NCBI GenBank assembly: GCA_040880125.1
Contig: JBBDJB010000012.1
Span: 1 to 64,000 of the forward strand
Length of the DNA stretch: 64,000 nucleotides
Direction of reading: 5' to 3'
Origin: JBBDJB01 sp040880125
Lineage (GTDB): Bacteria > Planctomycetota > Planctomycetia > Pirellulales > JBBDJB01
How positions within the stretch are numbered: position 1 is the first letter of the stretch; the number at the start of each line of letters is the position of its first letter. The notes under the pieces were generated by a model that made no database searches, was not told where the DNA came from, and was given only the letters and a program-made list of their open reading frames with translations. This document shows, in pieces, positions 16,932 to 25,648 of this stretch. Both the position numbers and the translations under genes were made by a program.

Positions 16932-16959
16932 TTGACAATTGACCCGCTTGGGATAAAAA
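16932..16959 (+). promoter_or_regulatory. Putative promoter for the respiratory cluster
   Basis: TTGACA at 16932-16937 and TAAAAA at 16954-16959 with a 16-bp spacer, a perfect -35 and weak -10. It lies about 180 bp upstream of the Rieske gene, in a locally AT-rich stretch. Confidence 0.45.
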
Positions 16960-16972
16960 CATAGGCATGGTT

Positions 16973-16988
16973 CGTGAAAAATGTCACA
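16973..16988 (+). promoter_or_regulatory. CRP/FNR-family operator-like palindrome
   Basis: CGTGAAAAATGTCACA reads GTGA-N6-TCAC, nine of ten positions of the CRP consensus TGTGA-N6-TCACA. Its position just downstream of the putative -10 would fit repression or an alternative promoter. The regulator is unknown. Confidence 0.45.
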
Positions 16989-17136
16989 ATCATCGCATCG
17001 AGGTGATGGTTGGTGCGCAACTGCTGGTGGCGCCGGCAGTTGAGGCTTCTCCAGAGGGTGCAACCGGTCGGCGAGTCGTGAGCAACGGGCCGAGGCACCC
17101 TTTGCCGTCGCTGGCTCGTGCTAAGGGATGCGCGTG

Positions 17137-18219
17137 ATGGCTGACAAGAAGAAGATGTCGGTGGCGGATATTCTCGCCGCCGCGCGCAAGTCGGACAGTA
17201 CTCAGGGCGAGGCTTCCGCGCCGTCGGGCGAGCCGGAATCGGCCGCCGCGGAGCCGTCCCAAGCTGCCGAGAAGGCAGCCAGCGAGTCGCCCGCGGATGA
17301 GACCGCGAAACCGGCCGCCGAGAAACCTGCGGCAAAGAAACCGGCTGCCGGTGGGGCGCGGATGAGCGTGGCGGATATGCTCGCCGCGGCCCGTGCCGAA
17401 ACAGAAGCCGGCGCGCCCAGTCCCAAATCGGAAGCGAAGAAGGCGGTTCCCGCCAAGCCCGCGGCGAAGGCACCGGCCGCGAAGGAAAAGCCGCAGCCGC
17501 CCAAAGAGATCGCTCCGCAAACCGCCAGCATTCTGGCCGCCGCGCGTGCAGGGCAAAAGGCCGGCCCGATGAGCAAGGCCGAAGCGGCCGCCAAAGCCAA
17601 GGCCGCGCCCACCAAGACGCCCGCCAAGGAAAAGGTGGCCGTCCCGCCGATGCCGGAAAAGCCGGGCTACGCCAGGCCGGCTCCGGCACCGCAACGGCAG
17701 GTCGACCAGGGGCGGCGGGCGACGCTGCTGGCCGTCTTGATGGGTTCGTTTCTGGCCGCCGGATTCACGGCAATGGCCGCCACCTTTGGGATGTGGACAC
17801 TGGGTTTGGCCCGCTTCATGTTTCCCAACGTATTGCGCGAGCCCCCGACCCGCTTCAAAGTGGGCTTTCCCACGGACTTCGCTCCCGGACAGGTCGAGAC
17901 GAAGTTCAAAGCACAATACGGCCTGTGGCTGGTCAACGGCGAATACGAGGGGCAATCGCAGATTTATGCGCTCAAGAGCGTGTGCACCCACCTGGGCTGC
18001 ACGCCCAACTGGCTGGAGGCCGAACAGAAGTTCAAGTGCCCCTGCCACGGCAGTGGCTTTTACAAGGACGGGATCAACTTCGAAGGTCCGGCGCCGCGGC
18101 CGCTGGAGCGTTACGCGATCAGCATCGCCAACGACGGGCAATTGGAAATCGACAAGAGTAAGACTTTTCAGGAAGAGATGGGCCAGTGGGCGGACCCGAC
18201 TTCGTACGTTCCCGCGTAA
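17137..18219 (+). CDS. Rieske iron-sulfur protein with SVADILAAAR-repeat N-terminal extension
   Basis: Iron-sulfur subunit of a cytochrome bc/b6f-type complex, taking electrons from quinol. It has 360 residues from the ATG at 17137 (AAGGGA eight bases upstream; an ATG at 17128 is too close to it). The C-terminal Rieske fold has C283-T-H285-L-G-C288 and C301-P-C303-H304-G-S-G, the complete 2Fe-2S ligand set with both disulfide cysteines. One membrane helix lies near residues 190-215. Before it, about 190 residues are Ala/Lys/Pro-rich and cytoplasmic if the usual topology holds. They contain three copies of (M)SVAD(I/M)LAAAR, near residues 7, 76 and 129 (the last as TASILAAAR). The usual Rieske protein is under 200 residues. 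First gene of the respiratory cluster. Confidence 0.93.
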   Translation: MADKKKMSVADILAAARKSDSTQGEASAPSGEPESAAAEPSQAAEKAASESPADETAKPAAEKPAAKKPAAGGARMSVADMLAAARAETEAGAPSPKSEAKKAVPAKPAAKAPAAKEKPQPPKEIAPQTASILAAARAGQKAGPMSKAEAAAKAKAAPTKTPAKEKVAVPPMPEKPGYARPAPAPQRQVDQGRRATLLAVLMGSFLAAGFTAMAATFGMWTLGLARFMFPNVLREPPTRFKVGFPTDFAPGQVETKFKAQYGLWLVNGEYEGQSQIYALKSVCTHLGCTPNWLEAEQKFKCPCHGSGFYKDGINFEGPAPRPLERYAISIANDGQLEIDKSKTFQEEMGQWADPTSYVPA

Positions 18220-18396
18220 GGGGCAGACGTTCTTTCCCGCCGGCTTTCCCGCCGGCCGAAGCCGCCGCCCCCTGGCGCTTCGGTCGCTCGCACGCGCGCG
18301 GCTTGATCGGTGCCGTGCATCGAATGGTGCGGCCGGTGGCCGCGTCGTGCCGCTACGTATTCCGTCTTCGCTTTCATACCCCCCGAGCAGATTAAT

Positions 18397-19173
18397 ATGG
18401 CGTCGCTAGGCGAAACGATTCGCGAGTCGCAGATTTGGAAGAGCATCTTCCGGCACCCGATGCCGCTGGATCGTCGTAACCGCATCGTCGTGATGCTGAC
18501 GAATTTCTTTCTGCACCTGCACCCGGTATCGATCAAGAAGCAAGGCATCGCCCTGAGCTACACCTGGTGCATGGGCGGGGTGACGTTCTTCCTCTTTCTG
18601 GTAGAAACCGTTACCGGCGTGCTGTTGATGTTCTACTACCGCCCGACGCTCGAATGGGCCTACAACGACATTCTCCAACTGCGAGACGTCTACTCCCTGG
18701 GCATCCTGCGCGAGATCCATCGCTGGGGTGCGCATGCGATGGTGATCACCGTCTGGCTGCACATGTACCGGGTGTTTCTCACCGGCAGCTACAAACCGCC
18801 GCGCGAGTTCAACTGGGTCGTCGGCGTCATTCTGCTGTTGCTTACGCTTCTGCTCTCGTTCACCGGCTATCTGCTTCCCTGGGATCAACTGGCGATCTGG
18901 GCGATCACCGTCGGTTCGAACATGGCCCGGGCCACGCCGGTGCTGGGACACGAAGGGCCGGGGCAGCAGATCCTCAGCCTTGGCGGCATCGACATGATCA
19001 CGAACATTTCCGACGCGCGGTTTCTCCTGCTGGGGGCCCGCGAGGTGAACGAGGAGACGCTCAACCGCTTTTACATTCTTCACTGCATTGCCATTCCGCT
19101 GGGCGTGGCACTGCTCTTGGCGATTCACTTCTGGCGCGTTCGCAAGGACGGAGGCATCAGCGGCCCGTTGTAG
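18397..19173 (+). CDS. Cytochrome b6-like subunit (N-terminal cytochrome b)
   Basis: Quinol-oxidising membrane subunit carrying two b haems, 258 residues from the ATG at 18397 (MASLGETIRESQ). Helix B supplies H108 and H122 (13 residues between). Helix D supplies H229 and H244 (14 between), the spacing of b6f-type rather than mitochondrial bc1 cytochromes. C58 in TWCMGGVTFF aligns with the cysteine that covalently holds haem c_n in b6f and Firmicutes complexes. GYLLPWDQLAIWA is the typical Qo-side motif. The gene lies 177 bp after the Rieske gene; that gap contains GCCGGC-rich inverted repeats. Its partner subunit is the next gene. Confidence 0.95.
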   Translation: MASLGETIRESQIWKSIFRHPMPLDRRNRIVVMLTNFFLHLHPVSIKKQGIALSYTWCMGGVTFFLFLVETVTGVLLMFYYRPTLEWAYNDILQLRDVYSLGILREIHRWGAHAMVITVWLHMYRVFLTGSYKPPREFNWVVGVILLLLTLLLSFTGYLLPWDQLAIWAITVGSNMARATPVLGHEGPGQQILSLGGIDMITNISDARFLLLGAREVNEETLNRFYILHCIAIPLGVALLLAIHFWRVRKDGGISGPL

Positions 19174-19261
19174 CACGCCTTTCGAAGCAAAACCAAAGAG
19201 TGCGGCCCGAGGCTGCAAGGCAATCCCGGCCGCGCGACGAAAAATCGGACGATAGTCAAAC

Positions 19262-20632
19262 ATGCACGTTGATCCGCAGTATTTCTACGATACGGTTGGT
19301 GCCTTTCTTGGGCCGTATTACATCGTGCTGGCCATGATGAACGGCCTGGCCGCGCTATACCTGTGGCGGACCGGGCGGATGACCACCGTCTGGGAGGCCA
19401 ATCTCGGCGGCATGAGCTTCCGCGTCACCAACGCCATGGTGTGGCTGCTGGTGTCGGGCGTGTTCGTCGTGCTCGCCCCGTTGGCCGCAAGCGGCAACCC
19501 GGCGTGGATGCCGTCGGTGCCTGAGGCCGTCAAAGCATTTATCAATCAGAGCACCGGTCCTGTGGTGTACAGCGTGGTCACGATGCTCGGCCTGATCGTG
19601 CTGTATGTGTTTCGCAGCTTATTCGTGAAACCGGCAGTCGCCTGGACGCTGTTGAATCTCTCGCTGCTGTTCCTCGGCCTGTCGATGACCGACGAGTACT
19701 TCTACGCCATCGTGGCCAAGCCGGATAACGTGCCGATCGTGGCGCTGATGTTTCTGCTCGGTTTCTTCACCTGGCTCGGCGCGTCCCAGGCCGTGCAAAA
19801 CGACGAACGGCTCGCCAAAGGTTTGCCGCCCCGGGAAAAGGAGGACAACGAGAAGATCCTCGTCTGGCCCGATCTGGTCTACACCGAGTTGATCTGCATG
19901 GTGGCCGTCACGGCGCTATTGATCTTTTGGGCGATCGCGCTGGAGGCGCCGTTGGAAGAGCCCGCCAGTAGCGTGAAGACGCCCAACCCCTCGAAGGCGC
20001 CGTGGTACTTTCTGGGCTTGCAGGAGATGCTCGTCTATTACGATCCCTGGATGGCGGGCGTCGTGCTACCCAGTCTGGTGGTGTTCGGCTTGATGGCGAT
20101 CCCCTTCATCGACTTTAACCAGCGCGGCAACGGCTACTACACGATCACCGAGCGCCGCTTCAGCTATATCATCTTCCAAATCGGATTTTTGGAGATGTGG
20201 ATCACGCTGATCATTTTGGGCACCTTCCTGCGCGGTCCCAACTGGGGCTTCTTTGGGCCGTACGAATTCTGGGATCCGCACAAGGTAGAAGCCCTGAACA
20301 ACGTCGACCTGTCGCAATACTTCTGGATTTTGGGTCTGGGCCGCAGTCTTCCCCGCGCGCCGCTGGGCAGCTCCTTCTGGGTCGAATTGGCCTACATCCT
20401 GCTGCGCGAGGCGCCCGGCATCCTGCTGGTGGGAGCCTATTTTGTCCTGCTGCCGCCCATCATGGCGGTCACCGTGTTCCGCAAGTTCTATCTGAAGATG
20501 GGCTTCGTCCGTTACATGGTCATGGCCACGCTGCTGCTGTTCATGGCGGCTCTGCCCATCAAGATGGTGCTGCGCTGGACAGTGAACCTGAAGTACATCA
20601 TTGCCATTCCCGAGTATTTCTTGAATTTCTAA
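19262..20632 (+). CDS. Cytochrome b C-terminal (subunit IV-like) membrane protein, extended
   Basis: Second half of the split cytochrome b, 456 residues, against about 160 for PetD. Residues about 230-300 hold the recognisable core: NPSKAPWYFLGLQEMLVYYD, then helices with VVLPSLVVFGLMAIPFID. The Qo-site PEWY motif is replaced by A246-P-W-Y249. About 200 N-terminal residues add several helices not found in PetD, and the C-terminus adds three more. Such long forms occur in planctomycetes and deltaproteobacteria. ATG at 19262 follows petB-like by 88 bp. A CCGGCC/GGCCGG hairpin lies in the 54-bp gap to the next gene. Confidence 0.92.
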   Translation: MHVDPQYFYDTVGAFLGPYYIVLAMMNGLAALYLWRTGRMTTVWEANLGGMSFRVTNAMVWLLVSGVFVVLAPLAASGNPAWMPSVPEAVKAFINQSTGPVVYSVVTMLGLIVLYVFRSLFVKPAVAWTLLNLSLLFLGLSMTDEYFYAIVAKPDNVPIVALMFLLGFFTWLGASQAVQNDERLAKGLPPREKEDNEKILVWPDLVYTELICMVAVTALLIFWAIALEAPLEEPASSVKTPNPSKAPWYFLGLQEMLVYYDPWMAGVVLPSLVVFGLMAIPFIDFNQRGNGYYTITERRFSYIIFQIGFLEMWITLIILGTFLRGPNWGFFGPYEFWDPHKVEALNNVDLSQYFWILGLGRSLPRAPLGSSFWVELAYILLREAPGILLVGAYFVLLPPIMAVTVFRKFYLKMGFVRYMVMATLLLFMAALPIKMVLRWTVNLKYIIAIPEYFLNF

Positions 20633-20686
20633 CTCCTCCGCGACCCTTCCGGCCATACGCGGCCGGCTGAACGGGATCGATCGACT

Positions 20687-23600
20687 ATGCCTGCAACGGA
20701 ACAAACTTGGCGCGATCAGAAGCGGGTACACGTCGTGTTCGGCGTGACCTCGCTGATCATGCTCATTTCCACCATTTGGATGTTCGCCGATGATCACGCT
20801 CGGGAGTGGAAAGACGTCCAACTCCAGATGCGAGGTATCAATCGTTGGATGACCGAGGCGCAGATCCGCGAGCAGCAGACGGCGGACTTCTCGCGCAAGC
20901 TGGCGGAGTCGGAGCGCGCTCTGCGCCAGGCCCGCAGCCAGCCTGTCGCGCAAGCCGACATCGAAGACTTCAAAACCAGCGTGCAGAACCGCGCCGCGGA
21001 GTTGGAGAGCGCCGAGCCGGATTTCGCCGCGCTGGACGCGGCCTATGCGGCGCTGCTGGCGCCCTCGGACGAAGTGCTCGCGTTCACTGAGCAGTTCGAG
21101 CAGGCCCGCGCGCAGGCGGCCACGGCATTGGCAGCGGCCCAGCGCGCCGAGCAGGAGGGCGGGGAGAATGCCGCGGCGGCGCGTCAAGTCGCCGACGAGG
21201 CGTTGGCCGAGGCTCGCGCAGCGGCCGTCGCGCTCGATGAAGCGATCGAAGAAATGTCGGCGGCTCGCACCGCCCTGCTCGAGGAGATGGACAATTTCAT
21301 CAGCGAAGCCCGGCTGCTGGAGGACAATAAGTCGCGAACGCTGAAGTTTCAGAGGGCGACGCTGACCGCGGAGGTGAGCCAGCAGGGGTTGGCGATCAGC
21401 CAGGGTCGCGACGCCGGGAAATTTCAGGCGCGGATCGACGAGCTGGGCAATACTGTCCGGCGATTGACGCGGGAGATGGACGCCGCCAAGACGTACCGGC
21501 AGGATCTGGAACAAATCGTCGGCCGAATTACCGAGGCGGAGCGAACTGCCGAGACCGAACTGAACACGCTGCAATCGGACTTGAACCGCCTGCACACGAC
21601 GCTCCAAGAGCGCTCCTCAAACCCGCTGGAATGGCTCGTCCGCCAGCCAGTACTCGACGCGTTCTATACCGGCGATTTGAAAATCGACCAGATCTGGCTG
21701 CCGGACCTGACGATCGACTACAACTTCTCGGACGTCGCCCGCTACGACCGCTGCACGACCTGCCACCGCGCGATCGCGCAGACGGAACCAGGCACGGCCG
21801 ATCAGCCGGCCTATGAGCCACTGCAAACCTTTCAGGTCACGCTCGCCACGCCCAGTGAGCCGCCGCCGTCACAAGTCGGACTGCAGGGGCAACCGCGGTC
21901 CACAACCATCTCGGATGTCTACGGCATCGGCCTGGCGGAGTTCGGGCGGTTGAATCGGGATGACGTGACGATCGAGTTCGTCTGGCCCGAGACGCTTGGT
22001 GCCCAGGCCGGCTTGCAGATGGGCGACGTCATCCGGCAGATCGGCGACGCGCCAATCTACACGCCCGAGCAGGCCGCCGACTATCTGCTGGAAGACGTCG
22101 ACTGGGGCCAGACTCTCACCATCACCATCGAACGCGGTCTGCCGAATCCGTTCATTTCCCATCCGCGGCTCGACCTGTTCGTCGGCTCGCTCAGCCCGCA
22201 CCAGATGGGCGATATGGGCTGCACCATCTGCCATGAAGGGCAGGGGAGCGCCACCGAATTTAAGTATACCTCGCACACGCCCAACACGCCGCAGGAAGCG
22301 GATCAGTGGCACTACGAGCACGGCTGGTTCGACAATCCGCACTGGATCTTTCCGATGTACGCCAACCGCTTCGTCGAAAGCGGTTGCTTGAAGTGCCACC
22401 ACGAGGTGACCGATCTGCTGCCGAGCGAGCGATTCCCGGAACCGCCGGCTCCGAAAGTCACCGAGGGCTACCGCCTTATCGTCGAGTACGGCTGCTTCGG
22501 GTGCCATGAAGTCAACGGCTACGACGGGCCGGACCAGCGCGTGGGTCCGGACCTGCGCACCGAACCGAACTACTTCGCCGTGGCCGAGGCGGTTCTGAGC
22601 GACGAGGCACTGACCGACAACGAACGCGGCTGGGCTCAAGCGCTGGTCGGCAACCCGGACGACAATCCCACGCGCTACAGGTTGCTGGAAGCGATCCAGG
22701 CCGACAAGGAGTTGGCCAACGCCCCGGACGCCCAGGTCAATGCCCGGCTAACGCCGGCCACGCATCAGTTGGGCGATCTGCTGAAGGATCAGGAGACGCC
22801 GGGCAAGCTGCGCAGCGTCGGCCCCAGTCTGCGGCACGTCGCCAGCAAGGTCGACTTTGACTTTCTGTATAGCTGGATTCGCGAGCCGAGCGACTTCCGC
22901 CCCACGACGAAGATGCCGCAGTTCTTCGGTCTGCGGGATCATCTCGATCTGGAGGAGGGCGACGTCGCTCCGGAGTACGAGCCCCTGGAAATCCGCGCCA
23001 TCGCTGAGTACCTGTTGGCCAACAGCCGCCCGTTCTCGCCGATCACTCCACCTGAAGGAGAGACCGCGGCTGCATCGGCCGAGCGCGGCAAGAAGCTGTT
23101 CCAGGTGCGCGGCTGCCTCGCGTGCCACAGTCACGAGGACTTCCCGGGCATCGCCTCGACGCAGGGCCCGGACTTGACCGGTCTCGGCGCGAAGCTCACC
23201 GGCGAGCGCGGCCAGCAGTGGCTGTACTCGTGGCTGAAGGATCCCAGTGCCTACCATACCCGCACCGTCATGCCGGACCTCTTCCTGGATCCGATTCAGG
23301 CGGAAGACGGCACAGTCACCGATCCGGCGGCGGACATCGCCGAGTACCTGCTCTCGTCGCAGGGCTGGCAGCCGGAGAACGTCCCGTCGCGCGAGATGAC
23401 TGCCGAGGAACGGACCACGCTGGAGGACCTGGCGGTCGAGTATCTCTCGACTTCGTTCTCGGACCGCCGTGCCCGCGAGTATCTCCAGGGCGGCATTCCT
23501 ACCCGGCGGCGCGACGAACTGAAAAGCGCCGAACTGGTCCTTTTGGAAGATGCTCCCGGCGACGCGGTCGAGCGGCAGCTTCGATATGTCGGTCTGCAGG

Positions 23601-25276
23601 CGATCAGCAAGTATGGCTGCTTCGGCTGCCACGACATCCCCGGCTTCGAAGCGGCCAAGCCCATCGGCACGGCGCTGACCGACTGGGGTCGCAAGAATCC
23701 GTCCATGCTCGCGTTCGAGCAGATTCACCAGTACCTTTCCACACCGCAAGAAATTGACAAACTCCATGGCGGCACGGGCGACGTGCACGCGGAGGAAGAC
23801 CATGGCGCCGGCCATGGTGGCGGGCACGGGCACGGCCCCTCGCCGGAAGATTTCGATCCCGACACCGGCTATTACCTCACCGCCATTAAAAATCACAGCC
23901 GGCAGGGGTTTATTTGGCAGAAGCTACGGGCGCCGCGGAGCTACGACTATAAGAAGACCGAGAACAAGGGATATAACGAGCGGTTGCGGATGCCGAAGTT
24001 CCCCTTCACGGCGGAAGAGCGTGAAGCGGTGATCACCTTTGTGCTCGGCCTGGTCGCTGAGCCGCCCTCGGCCCGATACATCTACCAGCCGGACCCGCAG
24101 CGCGAGGCAATCGTCCAGGGGCATAAGGTTCTCGAGAAATACAACTGCGGCGGCTGCCACATCTTGGAGATGGACCGCTGGGAGTTCAACTACCACCCCA
24201 GCGAGTTTTCCGAAGCGCTCCCGCAGACGGACTATCCGTTCCTGACCCCGGTGGTCGACTCGCAGATGGTGGCCGACTCGCTCACGACCGACGACCGCGG
24301 CATGCGGCACGCCGTGCTGCACGGCATGCCGGCGGTTAGCGAGGAGACGTACGAGCCGCTGGCGCTGGACATCGACGGCGTTCCCTTGTTCGAGGACGAC
24401 GGCCAGACGCCGGTCTATCGCTCGTTCACGCTGTGGGAAACAGCGCTGATCAACGGCGAGGCCCGCGCGGCGGGCCTGGAAAACTTGCTGGTGCGAGACG
24501 AAGGTGTCACCAAGCACCCGGCAGTCGGCGGCGATCTGGCACGCTATCTGTTCCCGGTCGTCATCGCCGACGAGAAGCAGCGCAACCCGCAAGTGAAAGG
24601 TGGCGAAGCTTGGGGATGGCTGCCGCCGCCGCTGGCCGGCGAAGGCCGCAAGGTGCAGCCCGGCTGGTTGCACGAGTTCCTGCTCGACCCTTATCCCATC
24701 CGTCCCTCGGCCGTGTTGCGGATGCCGAAGTTCAACATGTCCTCGGACGAGGCCGGGGCGCTGGTCGACTATTTCGCCGCCATGGACGATGCCCAGTACC
24801 CGTACGAATTCAATGAGCGGCAGCGGGCGAGTTATCTTGCCGCACAAGAGGCCGATCATCCCGACCGTTTGGCCGACGCGTTGAACATCGTGGTCAATCG
24901 CAATTACTGCGTGCAATGCCACCTGGTGGGTGACTTCTCGCCGGGCGGCAGCACGACGGCACTGGCGCCGAATCTCGACCTGGTCCATCGCCGGCTGCGG
25001 CCCGACTTCGTGCGGCGTTGGGTCGCTAATCCAAAGCGGATGCTGCCGTACACCGGCATGCCGGTCAACATTCCCTATGCGGATGCCGGCCCGCACTACG
25101 GCGGCATCAGCCAGGACATCTACTCGGGCACGAGCATCGAGCAGCTCGACGCGCTGGTCGATCTGCTGATGAACTACGACCGTTTTGCGGAGCGAAGGAT
25201 TTCGATTCGCGAACAAGTCCCGCCGCCTCAAACCCAAACTCCGGCAACGACTGCCGCGGGAGGTGGCTCACAATGA
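20687..25276 (+). CDS. Giant octahaem c-type cytochrome with coiled coil and PDZ-like domain
   Basis: A 1529-residue protein. One N-terminal helix (about 12-32) anchors it in the membrane. A long Ala/Glu-rich coiled coil covers about 35-305. Eight CxxCH haem sites start at C356, C512, C567, C603, C810, C978, C1154 and C1408. Between the first and second sites, about 410-485, lies a PDZ-like domain (FGRLNRDDVTIEFVWP, AGLQMGDVIRQIGDAPI, LTITIERG). A His-rich loop (EEDHGAGHGGGHGHG) sits near 1035. Its place directly after the cytochrome b genes suggests it replaces cytochrome c1/f and perhaps several carriers. The eight sites are counted directly; the electron path is inferred. It overlaps the next gene by ATGA. 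Confidence 0.93.
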   Translation: MPATEQTWRDQKRVHVVFGVTSLIMLISTIWMFADDHAREWKDVQLQMRGINRWMTEAQIREQQTADFSRKLAESERALRQARSQPVAQADIEDFKTSVQNRAAELESAEPDFAALDAAYAALLAPSDEVLAFTEQFEQARAQAATALAAAQRAEQEGGENAAAARQVADEALAEARAAAVALDEAIEEMSAARTALLEEMDNFISEARLLEDNKSRTLKFQRATLTAEVSQQGLAISQGRDAGKFQARIDELGNTVRRLTREMDAAKTYRQDLEQIVGRITEAERTAETELNTLQSDLNRLHTTLQERSSNPLEWLVRQPVLDAFYTGDLKIDQIWLPDLTIDYNFSDVARYDRCTTCHRAIAQTEPGTADQPAYEPLQTFQVTLATPSEPPPSQVGLQGQPRSTTISDVYGIGLAEFGRLNRDDVTIEFVWPETLGAQAGLQMGDVIRQIGDAPIYTPEQAADYLLEDVDWGQTLTITIERGLPNPFISHPRLDLFVGSLSPHQMGDMGCTICHEGQGSATEFKYTSHTPNTPQEADQWHYEHGWFDNPHWIFPMYANRFVESGCLKCHHEVTDLLPSERFPEPPAPKVTEGYRLIVEYGCFGCHEVNGYDGPDQRVGPDLRTEPNYFAVAEAVLSDEALTDNERGWAQALVGNPDDNPTRYRLLEAIQADKELANAPDAQVNARLTPATHQLGDLLKDQETPGKLRSVGPSLRHVASKVDFDFLYSWIREPSDFRPTTKMPQFFGLRDHLDLEEGDVAPEYEPLEIRAIAEYLLANSRPFSPITPPEGETAAASAERGKKLFQVRGCLACHSHEDFPGIASTQGPDLTGLGAKLTGERGQQWLYSWLKDPSAYHTRTVMPDLFLDPIQAEDGTVTDPAADIAEYLLSSQGWQPENVPSREMTAEERTTLEDLAVEYLSTSFSDRRAREYLQGGIPTRRRDELKSAELVLLEDAPGDAVERQLRYVGLQAISKYGCFGCHDIPGFEAAKPIGTALTDWGRKNPSMLAFEQIHQYLSTPQEIDKLHGGTGDVHAEEDHGAGHGGGHGHGPSPEDFDPDTGYYLTAIKNHSRQGFIWQKLRAPRSYDYKKTENKGYNERLRMPKFPFTAEEREAVITFVLGLVAEPPSARYIYQPDPQREAIVQGHKVLEKYNCGGCHILEMDRWEFNYHPSEFSEALPQTDYPFLTPVVDSQMVADSLTTDDRGMRHAVLHGMPAVSEETYEPLALDIDGVPLFEDDGQTPVYRSFTLWETALINGEARAAGLENLLVRDEGVTKHPAVGGDLARYLFPVVIADEKQRNPQVKGGEAWGWLPPPLAGEGRKVQPGWLHEFLLDPYPIRPSAVLRMPKFNMSSDEAGALVDYFAAMDDAQYPYEFNERQRASYLAAQEADHPDRLADALNIVVNRNYCVQCHLVGDFSPGGSTTALAPNLDLVHRRLRPDFVRRWVANPKRMLPYTGMPVNIPYADAGPHYGGISQDIYSGTSIEQLDALVDLLMNYDRFAERRISIREQVPPPQTQTPATTAAGGGSQ

Positions 25277-25638
25277 GCGGGAGCAAGATCATGCAGACAC
25301 GGCTGATCGAATCCGCGGACCAATCGTCGCCGCGTGGGCGCCGGGGCATAGCCGGCGCCGTAAGGATCGCCTATACTGGCGGTATTCTGATGCTTCCCGC
25401 CTTGCTGTTCGCCCTCGGTTGCCAGGGCGAACCTGACGCCCCGCCTCCCGAGGCCGCCGACCAGGACGTCGAGGACATCCAGTCGCAGATGGAAGGCATC
25501 GACCCGGGTTCCGAAGTGGATCCATCAGAAATCGCGCCGTCCGAACCGGACTCCCCGACATCGGAACCGGCGGTCGACGACGGATCAGGGACGACGCCAG
25601 ACGGGACGGATCCCACCGCCCCGGAAAATGAGAATTAG
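25273..25638 (+). CDS. Small acidic lipoprotein
   Basis: A 121-residue product translationally coupled to the octahaem cytochrome (ATGA overlap at 25273). A charged leader is followed by a hydrophobic segment and the lipobox LFALGC near residue 50. The mature part is Asp/Glu/Pro/Ser-rich with no folded look (DQDVEDIQSQMEGIDPGSE). The long leader suggests that an ATG further in (for example at 25390, MLPALLFALGC) could be the real start, but coupling favours 25273. No known domain; the location implies a role in the bc-type complex or its attachment. Confidence 0.75.
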   Translation: MSGSKIMQTRLIESADQSSPRGRRGIAGAVRIAYTGGILMLPALLFALGCQGEPDAPPPEAADQDVEDIQSQMEGIDPGSEVDPSEIAPSEPDSPTSEPAVDDGSGTTPDGTDPTAPENEN

Positions 25639-25648
25639 AGGTGTTCCC

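Noticed and set aside
20066..21607. Minus-strand frame of 513 codons opposite cytochrome b and the octahaem gene
   Set aside because: Antisense to two clear genes, and rich in Arg, Gln and His as expected of an antisense shadow.
23924..25237. Minus-strand frame of 437 codons opposite the octahaem cytochrome
   Set aside because: Antisense to regions with intact CxxCH motifs; no recognisable domain.
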